Shown: positions 1 through 8,795, numbered from the stretch's first letter. The stretch is DNA of 14,920 bases from an uncultured Oscillospiraceae bacterium (GCA_949093475.1 CARXAY010000010.1:1-14920), one strand, 5' to 3'. Numbers and translations: made by a program. Notes: generated from the sequence alone by a model not told the origin.

Positions 1-1
1 G

Positions 2-397
2 GCTATGTCCATGGCGCTGGCCAGCGGCATGGGCGCGTCCGAGGCGGTGGAGCTGGCGGGCAGACTGGTGGAAGAGGACGCCCCCGCCGCCGCCCGCCGC
101 TGCGGGGAGTGCAAGGCGCGGCTGGACGCGGGGGAGCGGCTGGGCGCGGCCATGGGGGCGAGCGGCCTCCTTCCCCCGGCCCAGTGCCGCCTTTTAGACA
201 CGGCGGAGCGGAGCGGCCGGGTGGATGGGGCGATGGAGCATATCGCCCGGCAGTTGGATCAGGAGGGGGACGAGGCGCTGGAGCGCATGGCAGGCCGGGT
301 AGAACCGGCGCTGGTGCTGGCGGCGTCGGCGCTGGTGGGGGTCATTTTGCTCTCGGTGATGCTCCCCCTGATGCACATTATGTCGGCCATTGGGTGA
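2..397 (+). CDS. pilC: PilC/GspF-family inner-membrane platform protein, C-terminal part (5' end outside window)
   Basis: This is the C-terminal half-domain of a type II secretion/type IV pilus platform protein. The reading frame is open to the window edge, so the N-terminus is missing and the ATG at 5 is not the true start. The visible residues show the family pattern: an amphipathic helical region, an 'AERSGRVDGAMEHIARQLDQ'-like segment (the usual gE.sG.ld..l..ia block), then a VEPALVL motif leading into a C-terminal transmembrane helix that ends in a proline-containing MLPLM segment. In this family the protein sits in the cytoplasmic membrane and couples the cytoplasmic ATPases to pilin assembly. 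It is followed with no gap by four small membrane proteins and pilT, which fits a pilus-type operon. The assembly ATPase would be expected upstream, outside the window. Family assignment is firm; PilC versus GspF naming rests on the pilT neighbour. Confidence 0.85.
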   Translation, partial: AMSMALASGMGASEAVELAGRLVEEDAPAAARRCGECKARLDAGERLGAAMGASGLLPPAQCRLLDTAERSGRVDGAMEHIARQLDQEGDEALERMAGRVEPALVLAASALVGVILLSVMLPLMHIMSAIG

Positions 398-401
398 CGG
401 G

Positions 402-725
402 ATGAGACGAGGAAGAAAGCGCCGGTTTTCCGGCCTGTTGGCCCTCCTTGTGCCGGTTTTGCTGCTGGCGGCGGTTTGGATGCTTGCCCGAGGGGCGGAG
501 CGGCTGGATGAGGATCGCGGGGACGAGGCCCGCGCCCGGCTGGAGGACGCCATCCGCCGGGGCTGCACGGCCTGCTACGCCGCCGAGGGCCGCTACCCTG
601 AACGTCTGGAGGATTTGGAGGAACGCTATGGGCTTCAGATCGACAGGGAGCATTACGCGGTGTTTTACGAGCCCTTTGGGGCGAACCTGATGCCTAACTT
701 TACCGTATTGGAGCGGCGGCCATGA
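402..725 (+). CDS. Small single-pass membrane protein of the pilus operon (pseudopilin-like)
   Basis: The protein is 107 aa from ATG 402; a TTG at 390 in the same frame would overlap the previous gene and add four residues. A very basic N-terminus (MRRGRKRR) precedes one hydrophobic helix at about residues 9-29, followed by a periplasm/exterior-facing domain. The C-terminal region contains 'CYAAEGRYPERLEDLEERYG', which resembles the A.EGRYP..LEDL...YG element found after the N-terminal helix of GspG-type pseudopilins. No prepilin peptidase Gly-Phe cleavage site is visible, so it may be a minor assembly component and not a processed pilin. Two Cys residues lie in the soluble domain. The next gene starts on an ATGA overlap (722-725), so translation is probably coupled. 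The role in pilus or secretion assembly is inferred from position and the helix-plus-EGRYP pattern. Confidence 0.7.
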   Translation: MRRGRKRRFSGLLALLVPVLLLAAVWMLARGAERLDEDRGDEARARLEDAIRRGCTACYAAEGRYPERLEDLEERYGLQIDREHYAVFYEPFGANLMPNFTVLERRP

Positions 726-1216
726 GAGAGGAAACGGGGCAAAAGCATATGACTGCGCTGGCGGCGGTGACCCTGCTGGCGGTGTTCGCCGTGTCCATTC
801 TGCTGGCCCTGCTGGCGGGGGCGGGGGCATACCGCCGCTTGGTAGACCGGGACGCCGCCGCCTTTGACGGGCGCACCGCAGCCCAGTATATTGCCACCCG
901 TGTGCGCCAGAGCGACGGGGCGGACGCCGTGGCCGTGGAGGACTTCTGCGGCCTTCCCTGCCTGACCTTAAAGGAGTGGAACGGCGGCGATGGGAGCCAA
1001 TACGTCACCCGCCTTTACTGCTATGACGGCTCGCTGTGGGAGCTGTATACCGCCGCCGAGGTGGAGGCGGGGCTGACCGACGGCGAGCGGGTGATGGAGC
1101 TGGACGGGTTGGAGCTTTCCCTTGAGGACGGGCTGCTGAATGCCGATCTCACCCTGAAAAGCGGGGAGACCGAGACGGTGTACCTCTCCCTACGCAGCGG
1201 GGAGGTGGGGGCATGA
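722..1216 (+). CDS. DUF4860-like single-pass membrane protein of the pilus operon
   Basis: This 164-aa protein starts at ATG 722 inside an ATGA overlap with the previous stop. GGAG lies about 10 nt upstream of the start. A hydrophobic helix at about residues 10-36 follows a short polar N-terminus; the rest is a soluble domain containing 'RTAAQYIATRVRQ', then a beta-rich region with FCGLPCLTL and LYCYDGSLWELY. I recognise the layout as resembling the DUF4860 family, which occurs beside pilus-like genes in Clostridia; this is from memory and not from a search. The single helix followed by a beta-rich domain is the general design of a minor pseudopilin (GspH/I/J-like), but there is no prepilin cleavage site. 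The end overlaps the next start by ATGA at 1213-1216, continuing the tightly coupled operon. Confidence 0.7.
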   Translation: MREETGQKHMTALAAVTLLAVFAVSILLALLAGAGAYRRLVDRDAAAFDGRTAAQYIATRVRQSDGADAVAVEDFCGLPCLTLKEWNGGDGSQYVTRLYCYDGSLWELYTAAEVEAGLTDGERVMELDGLELSLEDGLLNADLTLKSGETETVYLSLRSGEVGA

Positions 1217-1665
1217 GACGGGACAAGACCCCCCTTCTCCTGATGGAACAGCTGGTGACGTTGCTGGTGTTCGCCTTGGCGGCGGCGGTGTGCCTGCGGG
1301 CCTTTGTGACGGCGGACGGCCTCTCCCGCTCCATGGCCGACCGGGAACAGGCGGCGATCCACTGCCAGAACGCGGCGGAGCTTCTGAAGCAAAAGGCCGG
1401 GGACATCCCCGCCGCTCTGGGAGAGCTGGGCGACGTGGGCCAACGGGAGGGCTTCGGATACTTCGTGTCCTACGGGGAGGGCTGGAGCGAATTTGTCCCC
1501 GACGGGGTGCGAACCTCCAGCTACACCCTTCAGGTACAGCCGCTGGACAGCGGCGTTCCCGGCCTTGGCAAGGCTCAGGTGACGGCCTATGGGTGGGAAA
1601 AGAGCACGATGAAGGAGCTGTTTTCCCTTGAGGTGGCATGGCGGGAGGTGACGGGGCGTGGGTGA
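1213..1665 (+). CDS. Pilin-like membrane protein with retained Glu in the N-terminal helix
   Basis: This 150-aa protein starts at ATG 1213, overlapping the previous stop by 4 nt. Its N-terminus, 'LLLMEQLVTLLVFALAAAV', looks like the N-terminal helix of a type IV prepilin: a Glu four residues into a long hydrophobic stretch, the position of the conserved Glu5 of mature pilins. The expected Gly at -1 is absent; Pro occupies that position and Leu the +1. Processing by a prepilin peptidase is therefore doubtful. After the helix comes an alpha-helical linker (residues about 35-70) and a soluble domain with aromatic-rich YFVSYGEGW and VTAYGWE segments. A minor pilin or assembly subunit is the best guess, based on operon position between pilC and pilT. 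I cannot name a family. Confidence 0.65.
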   Translation: MRRDKTPLLLMEQLVTLLVFALAAAVCLRAFVTADGLSRSMADREQAAIHCQNAAELLKQKAGDIPAALGELGDVGQREGFGYFVSYGEGWSEFVPDGVRTSSYTLQVQPLDSGVPGLGKAQVTAYGWEKSTMKELFSLEVAWREVTGRG

Positions 1666-2107
1666 CAAAAAGGAACGCTTTTTCGTCCCGCCCATTGGGG
1701 CAAGCTCCCTGCTGGCGGCCTTTGCGGTGCTGTGTCTGGTGGTGTTCGCCCTGCTGGCCCTGTCCACCGTCCGCGCCGATGAGCGTCTTTCCGACGCCTC
1801 CCTCCAAGCCACCAAGGACTACTACGCCGCCGACTGTCAGGCGCAGGAAATTCTGGCCCGCATCCGAAGCGGCGAAGTGCCCGAGGGGGTGGAGCTGGCG
1901 GCCTCCATCGCAGAGTACCCGGACGGGAGCGCGCACACCTACACTTACGCCGTCCCCATCTCGGACACGCAGGAGCTTCAGGTGACGGTGCTGGTGGAAA
2001 ATGAGCCGACTGGAGAAAGCTGGCGGGTTCTGCGCTGGCAGGCCGCGCCCACCGGGGCGTGGGAGGGGGACGATTCCCTCCACCTCTGGGACGGGAAAAA
2101 CGAATGA
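1658..2107 (+). CDS. Single-pass membrane protein of the pilus operon, unknown family
   Basis: The protein is 149 aa. The start is GTG 1658, which overlaps the previous gene by 8 nt and is preceded by a good GGAGGTG ribosome binding site at 1644-1650. One hydrophobic helix covers about residues 17-40 (LLAAFAVLCLVVFALLALS), followed by a helical segment (YYAADCQAQEILARIRSGE) and a beta-rich C-terminal domain ending in WEGDDSLHLWDG. The topology (short cytoplasmic N-terminus, one helix, external domain) repeats that of the three genes upstream, suggesting that the four are subunits of one membrane assembly. I do not recognise a named domain. pilT begins 12 nt after its stop. Confidence 0.65.
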   Translation: MGDKKERFFVPPIGASSLLAAFAVLCLVVFALLALSTVRADERLSDASLQATKDYYAADCQAQEILARIRSGEVPEGVELAASIAEYPDGSAHTYTYAVPISDTQELQVTVLVENEPTGESWRVLRWQAAPTGAWEGDDSLHLWDGKNE

Positions 2108-2119
2108 GGAGACGATAAC

Positions 2120-3178
2120 ATGGCGGAATTATTGGACTACTTAAAACAAGCGGTTGACCGCGGCGCGTCCGACCTCTTTTTTGTGGCCGGAGGCGCGGTA
2201 AGCGTGAAGGAGGAGGGGCGGCTGCTTCCCTTGGAGGAGGCTCGGCTCAAGCCTCAGGACAGCGAGCGGCTCATCGCCGCCATCTACGAGCAGGCGGGGC
2301 GTTCCCCCGTACCCTTTAAGGACAGGGGGGACGACGACTTCTCCTTTTCCGTACCCGGGCTGGCCCGTTTTCGGGTGAACGCCTACCGCCAGCGGGGGTC
2401 GCTGGCGGCGGTGGTGCGGGTGGTGGCCTTTTCCATCCCCGACTACCAGACCCTCCACATCCCCGAAGGGGTGATGGCCCTCAGCGAGGTCAAAAGCGGC
2501 ATGGTGCTGGTCACCGGCACGGCGGGGAGCGGCAAATCCACCACCCAAGCGTGCATCGTTGACCGCATCAACCGCACCCGCCCGGCCCACATCATCACCT
2601 TGGAAGACCCCATCGAATTTCTCCACCGCAACCAGCAGTCCATCGTCTCCCAGCGGGAGGTAGCCACCGATACCGCCGACTATCTCTCCGCCCTGCGCGC
2701 CTGCCTGCGGCAAGCCCCCGATGTGATCCAGCTGGGGGAAATGCGCGACCACGAGACCATCCGCACCGCCATGACCGCCGCCGAGACGGGCCATCTTCTT
2801 CTGGCCACCCTCCACACCAAGGGGGCGGTGAACACCATTGACCGCATTGTGGACTCCTTCCCCTCCGGCCAGCAGGAGCAGATCCGCTTCCAGCTCTCCA
2901 TGGTACTCCACACGGTGGTGTCCCAGCAGCTTCTGCCCACGGTGAACGGCGGCGTCATCCCCGCCTTTGAGCTGCTGCGTCTGGACGGCGCGGTGCGCAG
3001 CCTCATCCGGGACAACAAGATCCACCAGATCGGCTCTGCCATGGCCGCCGGGGGCGGCAAGGGGATGGTCACCATGGATCAGTCCATCCTCGCCCTCTAT
3101 GAAGCCGGGCAGATCACCCGGGAAACCGCTCTGAACTATTGCGAAAACAAGGAACAAATGGAGCGGAAACTGGGATAA
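2120..3178 (+). CDS. pilT: Type IV pilus twitching-motility/retraction ATPase PilT
   Basis: This 352-aa cytoplasmic ATPase has the length of a typical PilT. GAGGAGA at 2106-2112 precedes ATG 2120 by 7 nt. An N-terminal PAS-like domain (ASDLFFVAGG at 16-25, with FRVNAYRQRG at 84-93) is followed by the RecA-like core. Walker A is GTAGSGKST at 133-141, the Asp box is TLEDPIEF at 160-167, Walker B is VIQLGEMRD at 202-210, and the His box is TLHTKGAVNTIDRIVDSFP at 230-248. The GEMRD and IDRIVDSFP segments are typical of PilT and not of PilB/GspE. In the family, hexameric PilT depolymerises pili from the base using ATP. Its location last in the pilC-pseudopilin block supports a real pilus system. 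No key residue appears missing. Confidence 0.95.
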   Translation: MAELLDYLKQAVDRGASDLFFVAGGAVSVKEEGRLLPLEEARLKPQDSERLIAAIYEQAGRSPVPFKDRGDDDFSFSVPGLARFRVNAYRQRGSLAAVVRVVAFSIPDYQTLHIPEGVMALSEVKSGMVLVTGTAGSGKSTTQACIVDRINRTRPAHIITLEDPIEFLHRNQQSIVSQREVATDTADYLSALRACLRQAPDVIQLGEMRDHETIRTAMTAAETGHLLLATLHTKGAVNTIDRIVDSFPSGQQEQIRFQLSMVLHTVVSQQLLPTVNGGVIPAFELLRLDGAVRSLIRDNKIHQIGSAMAAGGGKGMVTMDQSILALYEAGQITRETALNYCENKEQMERKLG

Positions 3179-3196
3179 ATGAAAGGAGCGGTTGCC

Positions 3197-3952
3197 ATGA
3201 AACTCCCCCTGATCGAAGGCTGTGTAGACTGTCTGCCCTCCGCCGTGGCCGCGGAGAAGGGCGGCGCAGACCGGCTGGAGCTGTGCGCCAACCTGTCCAT
3301 CGGCGGGACGACCCCTTCCCGCGCCTTATTCCGGCAGGTGAAGGAGACGTGCGCCATCCCCGTCAACGTCCTCATCCGTCCCCGGTTTGGGGACTTCCTC
3401 TACGATGAGGCGGAATTGGAGCAGATGGAGGAGGAGATCGCCGCCTTCCGGGAACTGGGGGCGAACGGCGCGGTCATCGGCGTGCTGACCCCCGACGGGG
3501 AATTGGACGTTCCCGCCATGAAGCGGCTCATGGCCGCCGCCGAGGGGATGGAGGTCACCCTCCACCGGGCCTTCGACATGGCCCGCGACCCCGTTGAGAC
3601 GCTGGAGCGGGCGGTGGAGCTGGGCTGCACCACCATTTTGACCTCCGGGCAGGCCGCCGATGCCCTGACCGGGGCGGAGACGCTGGCGGAGCTGGCGCGC
3701 CGGGCGGCGGGCCGCATCCACATCATGGCGGGCAGCGGCGTGCGGAAGGACAATATCCGCGCCATCCATGAAAAGACCGGCGTCCGGGCGTTCCACACCA
3801 CCGGGCGGCGGGGCGCGGTGGACAGCGGCATGATCTACCGCAAGGAAGGGGTGTCCATGGGCCTGCCCTCCCTCTCGGAATATGAGCTTTGGCGCACCAA
3901 CGAGGAGGAATTTCGCTCCTGCGCCGCCATCGTTCACGGCTTGGACGTGTAA
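3197..3952 (+). CDS. cutC: CutC family protein (copper homeostasis, TIM-barrel)
   Basis: This is a 251-aa cytoplasmic protein. The start at ATG 3197 is chosen because AAGGAG (3183-3188) lies 8 nt upstream and the family N-terminus (M-K-hydrophobic-E-x-C-V-D) then aligns; an earlier in-frame ATG at 3179 would place the binding site inside the gene. CutC signatures are clear: GGADRLELCANLSIGGTTPS near residues 22-41, VNVLIRPRFGDFLY, VIGVLTPDG, VTLHRAFDMA, ILTSGQA and IMAGSGV. CutC was named for copper tolerance in E. coli, but its biochemical activity is not settled, so the functional label is weak even though the family call is strong. It starts 18 nt after the pilT stop with no terminator between, so it is probably co-transcribed with the pilus operon, with no obvious functional link. 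Confidence 0.93.
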   Translation: MKLPLIEGCVDCLPSAVAAEKGGADRLELCANLSIGGTTPSRALFRQVKETCAIPVNVLIRPRFGDFLYDEAELEQMEEEIAAFRELGANGAVIGVLTPDGELDVPAMKRLMAAAEGMEVTLHRAFDMARDPVETLERAVELGCTTILTSGQAADALTGAETLAELARRAAGRIHIMAGSGVRKDNIRAIHEKTGVRAFHTTGRRGAVDSGMIYRKEGVSMGLPSLSEYELWRTNEEEFRSCAAIVHGLDV

Positions 3953-3959
3953 CTTGCCC

Positions 3960-3988
3960 TTGCAAAGAGACGCGGGGTGGGGTATAAT
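3960..3988 (+). promoter_or_regulatory. Sigma-70/SigA-type promoter for the four-helix membrane protein
   Basis: A TTGCAA -35 element (3960-3965) and a perfect TATAAT -10 (3983-3988) are separated by exactly 17 nt. They lie directly after the cutC stop and 44 nt before the next start codon, which has a GAAGGAGG ribosome binding site at about 4018-4025. Confidence 0.8.
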
Positions 3989-4032
3989 ATCCGAAAGAGA
4001 AATGAGAGACCGACTTTGAAGGAGGAGCTTTC

Positions 4033-4536
4033 ATGGCGGAAATGCTGACCCCTGTGGGCCAAAAGAAAATGAACTGGCACGTGGCGCTGATCTACTTTAT
4101 CCTCTGGCTGGTGGCCATTATGGATCTGTTTAACGGTCTGGTGGGGGTGTTCGGCGTGCAGGCCGCGCCGACGGCGGACGGCGGGATCGGCTTCGCCCTG
4201 CATACCTACCCCGACATGACCCACCCGCAGATCTTTATTTTGGACGGCGTGTTTCTGCTGCTCATGTCCATGTATGCGGTGTTTGTCCGCTTCCAGCTTG
4301 CCGGCTTCAAGCGCCGCGCCCCCGTGTATCTGATGATCCTTTTCCTGCTCAACGTGGCGGAGTCCATCGCGTTTACCGCTGCGCTCTATGCCCTTGTCCC
4401 GGACATGGTGGCCGCGAATATCGAACGGGGCAGCAACCCGCTGATAAGTACCGCCGTGAATGCGACCGTCTCTCTGGTGACCGCTGGGCTGACGTGGATC
4501 TATTACCAGCGCAGGAAGGAATTGTTCACAAAATGA
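4033..4536 (+). CDS. Four-helix integral membrane protein, unknown function
   Basis: The protein is 167 aa, starting at ATG 4033 after a strong GAAGGAGG site. Four hydrophobic helices are predicted at about residues 17-42, 66-87, 97-122 and 139-157, with a basic patch (FKRRAP at 92-97) between helices 2 and 3 and a basic C-terminus (YYQRRKELFTK) that suggests a cytoplasmic tail. The loop between helices 1 and 2 contains HTYPDMTHP, with two His and one Asp that could bind a ligand or metal; this is only a guess. I do not recognise the family. It is a single-gene unit: its own promoter lies upstream and a strong terminator follows 10 nt after the stop, so the neighbours give no clue to its role. 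Confidence 0.75.
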   Translation: MAEMLTPVGQKKMNWHVALIYFILWLVAIMDLFNGLVGVFGVQAAPTADGGIGFALHTYPDMTHPQIFILDGVFLLLMSMYAVFVRFQLAGFKRRAPVYLMILFLLNVAESIAFTAALYALVPDMVAANIERGSNPLISTAVNATVSLVTAGLTWIYYQRRKELFTK

Positions 4537-4546
4537 TCCGAGAAGG

Positions 4547-4579
4547 AAAGCGCCTCAACGGGGAGTTGAGGCGCTTTTT
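4547..4579 (+). terminator. Rho-independent terminator after the four-helix membrane protein
   Basis: A perfect 13-bp stem (AAAGCGCCTCAAC at 4547-4559 pairing with 4565-4577) has a five-base loop, GGGGA. The 3' arm runs into a five-T tract at 4575-4579. It separates this gene from the PTS locus. Confidence 0.93.
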
Positions 4580-4622
4580 GTATAATTCGCAAAAAGGGAA
4601 GGGAAAAAATACCGGTAAGGGG

Positions 4623-4652
4623 TTGCATTTTACACAAAGGATGTGCTATAAT
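4623..4652 (+). promoter_or_regulatory. Promoter of ptsI, with extended -10
   Basis: A TTGCAT -35 (4623-4628) and a perfect TATAAT -10 (4647-4652) are separated by 18 nt. The -10 is preceded by TGC (4644-4646), an extended -10 motif. Transcription should start near 4659, which rules out a GTG at 4655 as the ptsI start and supports ATG 4694. Confidence 0.85.
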
Positions 4653-4693
4653 GCGTGAGTGACCATAGACTTAACGGGGAGAGTGTTGCCGTT

Positions 4694-6304
<1,611 letters not shown>

Positions 6305-6326
6305 GACAGAAAAAACGAAAAAAGGG

Positions 6327-6355
6327 TTGGCAAACCCGGAGATTTTTGGTATACT
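6327..6355 (+). promoter_or_regulatory. Promoter of crr-ptsH
   Basis: A TTGGCA -35 (6327-6332) and a TATACT -10 (6350-6355) are spaced by 17 nt, 44 nt before the crr start. The -35 sits inside a short inverted repeat, GGGTT-GGCA-AACCC (6324-6337), which could be a protein-binding site, though it is too short to be confident. There is no terminator between ptsI and this promoter, so read-through from ptsI is also likely. Confidence 0.78.
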
Positions 6356-6398
6356 CATAAAACTGCGGCGCTGTCAGCCGCAAGGGAGGGAATGAAAA

Positions 6399-6902
6399 AT
6401 GGGCTTTTTCAAAAACCTGTTCGGCGGCGGCGAGGCCAAGACCCCCGCGCTGGACGCAGTGTACGCCCCCGTTGCCGGAGAGGCCGTCCCCATCAGCGAG
6501 GTGTCCGACCCCACCTTCGGGGAGGAGATCTTGGGGAAGGGAATCGCCTTTCGCCCCACCGAGGGCAAGGTGTTCGCTCCCTGCGACGCCTCTGTGGATC
6601 TGATGTTTGACACCGGCCACGCCGTCAGCCTTGTGGCCGACTTCGGCGCGGAGATCCTGATCCATGTGGGTCTGGACACGGTGAACCTCAAGGGCGAGCA
6701 TTTCACCGTCCACGCGAAAACGGGGGATAAGGTGAAAAAGGGCGACCTGCTCATCGAGTTTGACGTGGCCGCCATCTCCGCCGCCGGGTATGACGTGATC
6801 ACCCCGCTGGTGATCTGCAACACCCCCGACTATGCCACCGTCAACATCCATGCCGGCCAGACCGTCGCCCCCGGCGATTTGGTGCTGGAACTGGGAAAAT
6901 AA
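6399..6902 (+). CDS. crr: Free-standing PTS glucose-type IIA component (IIA-Glc)
   Basis: This 167-aa cytoplasmic phosphocarrier accepts phosphate from HPr-P and gives it to the IIB domain of a glucose-family permease. GGGAGGG at 6384-6390 precedes ATG 6399 by 8 nt. An amphipathic N-terminus (MGFFKNLFGG) is like that of E. coli IIA-Glc, where it contacts membrane lipid. The fold signatures are VYAPVAGEAVPISEV (21-35), DTGHAV with His74, and EILIHVGLDTVNLKG, where His89 is the phosphorylated residue; KTGDKVKKGDLL and VTPL/VICN-like segments follow. In many Firmicutes this domain is fused to the permease as IICBA; here it is a separate gene, and the IICB permease downstream lacks a IIA domain, so the two should work together. 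ptsH follows 39 nt later. Confidence 0.96.
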   Translation: MGFFKNLFGGGEAKTPALDAVYAPVAGEAVPISEVSDPTFGEEILGKGIAFRPTEGKVFAPCDASVDLMFDTGHAVSLVADFGAEILIHVGLDTVNLKGEHFTVHAKTGDKVKKGDLLIEFDVAAISAAGYDVITPLVICNTPDYATVNIHAGQTVAPGDLVLELGK

Positions 6903-6941
6903 GAGTGAAAACCTCAACGTCCTGTTAAGGAGGTGAACAGC

Positions 6942-7199
6942 ATGAAGAGTTTCACGCACGTGATCGCCGACCCTGCCGGTCTGCACGCCCGGCCCGCGGG
7001 TATGCTGGCCAAGGAAGCGGTCGGGTATAAGAGCACCATCACGCTGACCGCCCCGGGTGGTTCGGCGGACGCAAAGCGGCTCATGGCCATCATGCGTCTG
7101 GCCGCCAAGCAGGGAATGGAGCTTACCGTCACCTGCAGCGGCGAGGACGAGGACGCCGCCGCCGCCGGGCTGGAAAAGTTCTTGAAGGAGAACCTGTAA
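6942..7199 (+). CDS. ptsH: PTS phosphocarrier HPr with Arg at the usual regulatory Ser46 position
   Basis: HPr carries phosphate from EI to IIA. The start is ATG 6942: a near-perfect AAGGAGGTGA at 6927-6936 lies 5 nt upstream, and a GTG at 6933 is inside that site. The product is 85 aa, the family's normal length. The phosphorylated residue is His15 in AGLHARPAG, and the surrounding residues, including Arg17, are intact. The second regulatory helix reads AKRLMAIMRLAAKQG where B. subtilis HPr has KSIMGVMSLGIAKG. Residue 46, normally the Ser phosphorylated by HPr kinase, is therefore Arg (codon CGG 7077-7079). The sugar-transport function should be normal, but Ser46-phosphate-dependent CcpA signalling by this protein is not possible. 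The permease gene follows 99 nt later with a strong ribosome binding site; I see no convincing promoter or terminator in that gap. Confidence 0.95.
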   Translation: MKSFTHVIADPAGLHARPAGMLAKEAVGYKSTITLTAPGGSADAKRLMAIMRLAAKQGMELTVTCSGEDEDAAAAGLEKFLKENL

Positions 7200-7298
7200 C
7201 CAGCCCGACCTACTTATTTGTCTCCTTGCCGTCGTGGGCCGGCGGATGAAGATAAGGGGAATCCGAGAGAGTATTTCTAAAAGGAGGAAAATTGCATT

Positions 7299-8795
7299 AT
7301 GATGAAACGTCTGCAGAAGCTCGGCAAGGCGCTGATGCTGCCTGTCGCCGTGCTGCCCATCTGTGGTATTTTGATGGGTATCGGTTATGCTCTGGCTCCC
7401 GCCGTTATGGGTGCTGAGGGCGCTACTTCCGGCTTTATGTATTCTGCCGGTCTGTTCCTTGTGAAGGCCGGCGGCGCGCTGATCGACAACATGGCCATCC
7501 TCTTCGCCATCGGCGTGGGCGTTGGCCTGTCCAAGAACAGCGACGGTACCGGCGGCTTGGCCGCTCTGGTCTCTTGGCTGATGATGACCACTCTGGTCGG
7601 CAGCGCCGGCGCTATCATCCCCAGCCTCGTTGAGAATAACGAGACTTGGGGCGTGGCTTACGGCAAGATCGCCAACCCCTTCATCGGCATTCTCGCCGGT
7701 ATCATCGGCGCTCTGTGCTACAACAAGTTTAAGGACACCAAGCTGCCCGACGTGCTGGCCTTCTTCTCCGGCAAGCGGAGCGTGGCCATCGTCACCGGCG
7801 TTGTGTCCATCGTGGCCTCCATCGTGCTGGTCTTTGTGTGGCCGCTGATCTTCACCCTGCTGGTCAACCTCGGCGCTCTGGCCGCCAACGCCGGCGTCGC
7901 GGGTGTCGGTATCTACACCTTCCTCAACCGTTTGCTGATCCCCACCGGCCTGCATCACGCCGTGAACAACGTGTTCTGGTTTGATACCATCGGTCTGGGC
8001 GACCTGTCCGCTTACTGGGGCGGTCAGGCCGGCATCATCAGCAAGGAGCTGATGGGCACCAACATCTCTTGGAGCGTTGGTCAGTACATGGCCGGCTTCT
8101 TCCCCTCCATGATGTTCGGTATCCCCGGCGCGGCTGTGGCCATGATCCTCACCGCCAAGCCCGAGAAGCGCAAGGCCACCATCGGTATCGCCGGCTCTGC
8201 CGCGATCTGCGCCTTTATCTGCGGCGTCACCGAGCCCTTCGAGTTCTCCTTCATGTTCCTTGCCTTCCCGCTGTACATCGTGTACTCCCTGCTGTACGCC
8301 ATCTTCGCCATGGTCACCGTGGCTCTGGGCTTCCGCGCGGGCTTCTGCTTCTCCGCCGGCGCGACCGACTTGGTCTTCTCCGCCAGCCTGCCTGCCCATG
8401 CTAAGACTTGGCTGGTCTTCCCCATCGGCATCGTCGCCTTCATTGTGTTCTTCCTCGTGTTCTATTTCGCCATCAAGAAGTTCGACCTCAAGACCCCCGG
8501 CCGTGAGGACGACGATCAGGAGGGCGAGATGAAGATCGAGCTGGCCAACAACGACTACACTGCCATGGCCAAGATCATTCTTGAGGGCCTGGGCGGCAAG
8601 GAGAACGTCACGGAGCTTGACCACTGCATCACCCGTCTGCGTCTGGAAGTCAAGGACAACCTGAAGGTGGACGAGAAGAAGATCAAGTCTTCCGGCATTT
8701 CCGGCATCATCCGTCCCAGCAAGACTGCCGTTCAGGTCATCGTTGGCCCGAAGGTGCAGTTCGTGTTTGACGAGATGGAGAAATTGGTCAAGTAA
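7299..8795 (+). CDS. PTS IICB permease of the glucose/N-acetylglucosamine family
   Basis: This 498-aa membrane permease imports and phosphorylates a sugar. AAAGGAGGAAAA (about 7280-7290) precedes ATG 7299; a second ATG at 7302 is possible. The N-terminal IIC domain begins LQKLGKALMLPVAVLP, typical of the Glc superfamily, and has about ten hydrophobic helices through residue ~400. Substrate-site motifs are PTGLHHAVNNVFWF and GVTEPFEFSFMF. A short acidic linker (REDDDQEGE) leads to the C-terminal IIB domain, with Cys443 in ELDHCITRLRL as the phosphorylation site and a GIIRPSKTAVQVIVGP segment. HHxxNxxxWF resembles NagE-type permeases more than PtsG, so GlcNAc or glucose is likely, but the substrate cannot be fixed from sequence alone. 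No IIA domain is present. Codon use is visibly richer in GGT and GCT than its neighbours, as in highly expressed genes. Confidence 0.93.
   Translation: MMKRLQKLGKALMLPVAVLPICGILMGIGYALAPAVMGAEGATSGFMYSAGLFLVKAGGALIDNMAILFAIGVGVGLSKNSDGTGGLAALVSWLMMTTLVGSAGAIIPSLVENNETWGVAYGKIANPFIGILAGIIGALCYNKFKDTKLPDVLAFFSGKRSVAIVTGVVSIVASIVLVFVWPLIFTLLVNLGALAANAGVAGVGIYTFLNRLLIPTGLHHAVNNVFWFDTIGLGDLSAYWGGQAGIISKELMGTNISWSVGQYMAGFFPSMMFGIPGAAVAMILTAKPEKRKATIGIAGSAAICAFICGVTEPFEFSFMFLAFPLYIVYSLLYAIFAMVTVALGFRAGFCFSAGATDLVFSASLPAHAKTWLVFPIGIVAFIVFFLVFYFAIKKFDLKTPGREDDDQEGEMKIELANNDYTAMAKIILEGLGGKENVTELDHCITRLRLEVKDNLKVDEKKIKSSGISGIIRPSKTAVQVIVGPKVQFVFDEMEKLVK

Noticed and set aside
2141..3157. Minus-strand open frame opposite pilT
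   Set aside because: pilT on the + strand has every ATPase motif; the antisense translation is Gly/His-rich with no recognisable motif.
4655..4693. N-terminal extension of ptsI from GTG 4655
   Set aside because: It begins 3 nt after the TATAAT box, before or at the predicted transcription start, and the added residues do not match the conserved EI N-terminus.
7200..7298. Possible promoter between ptsH and the permease (TTGCCG at 7226-7231)
   Set aside because: No acceptable -10 at 16-19 nt (AAGATA/GATAAG only); not reported as a feature.
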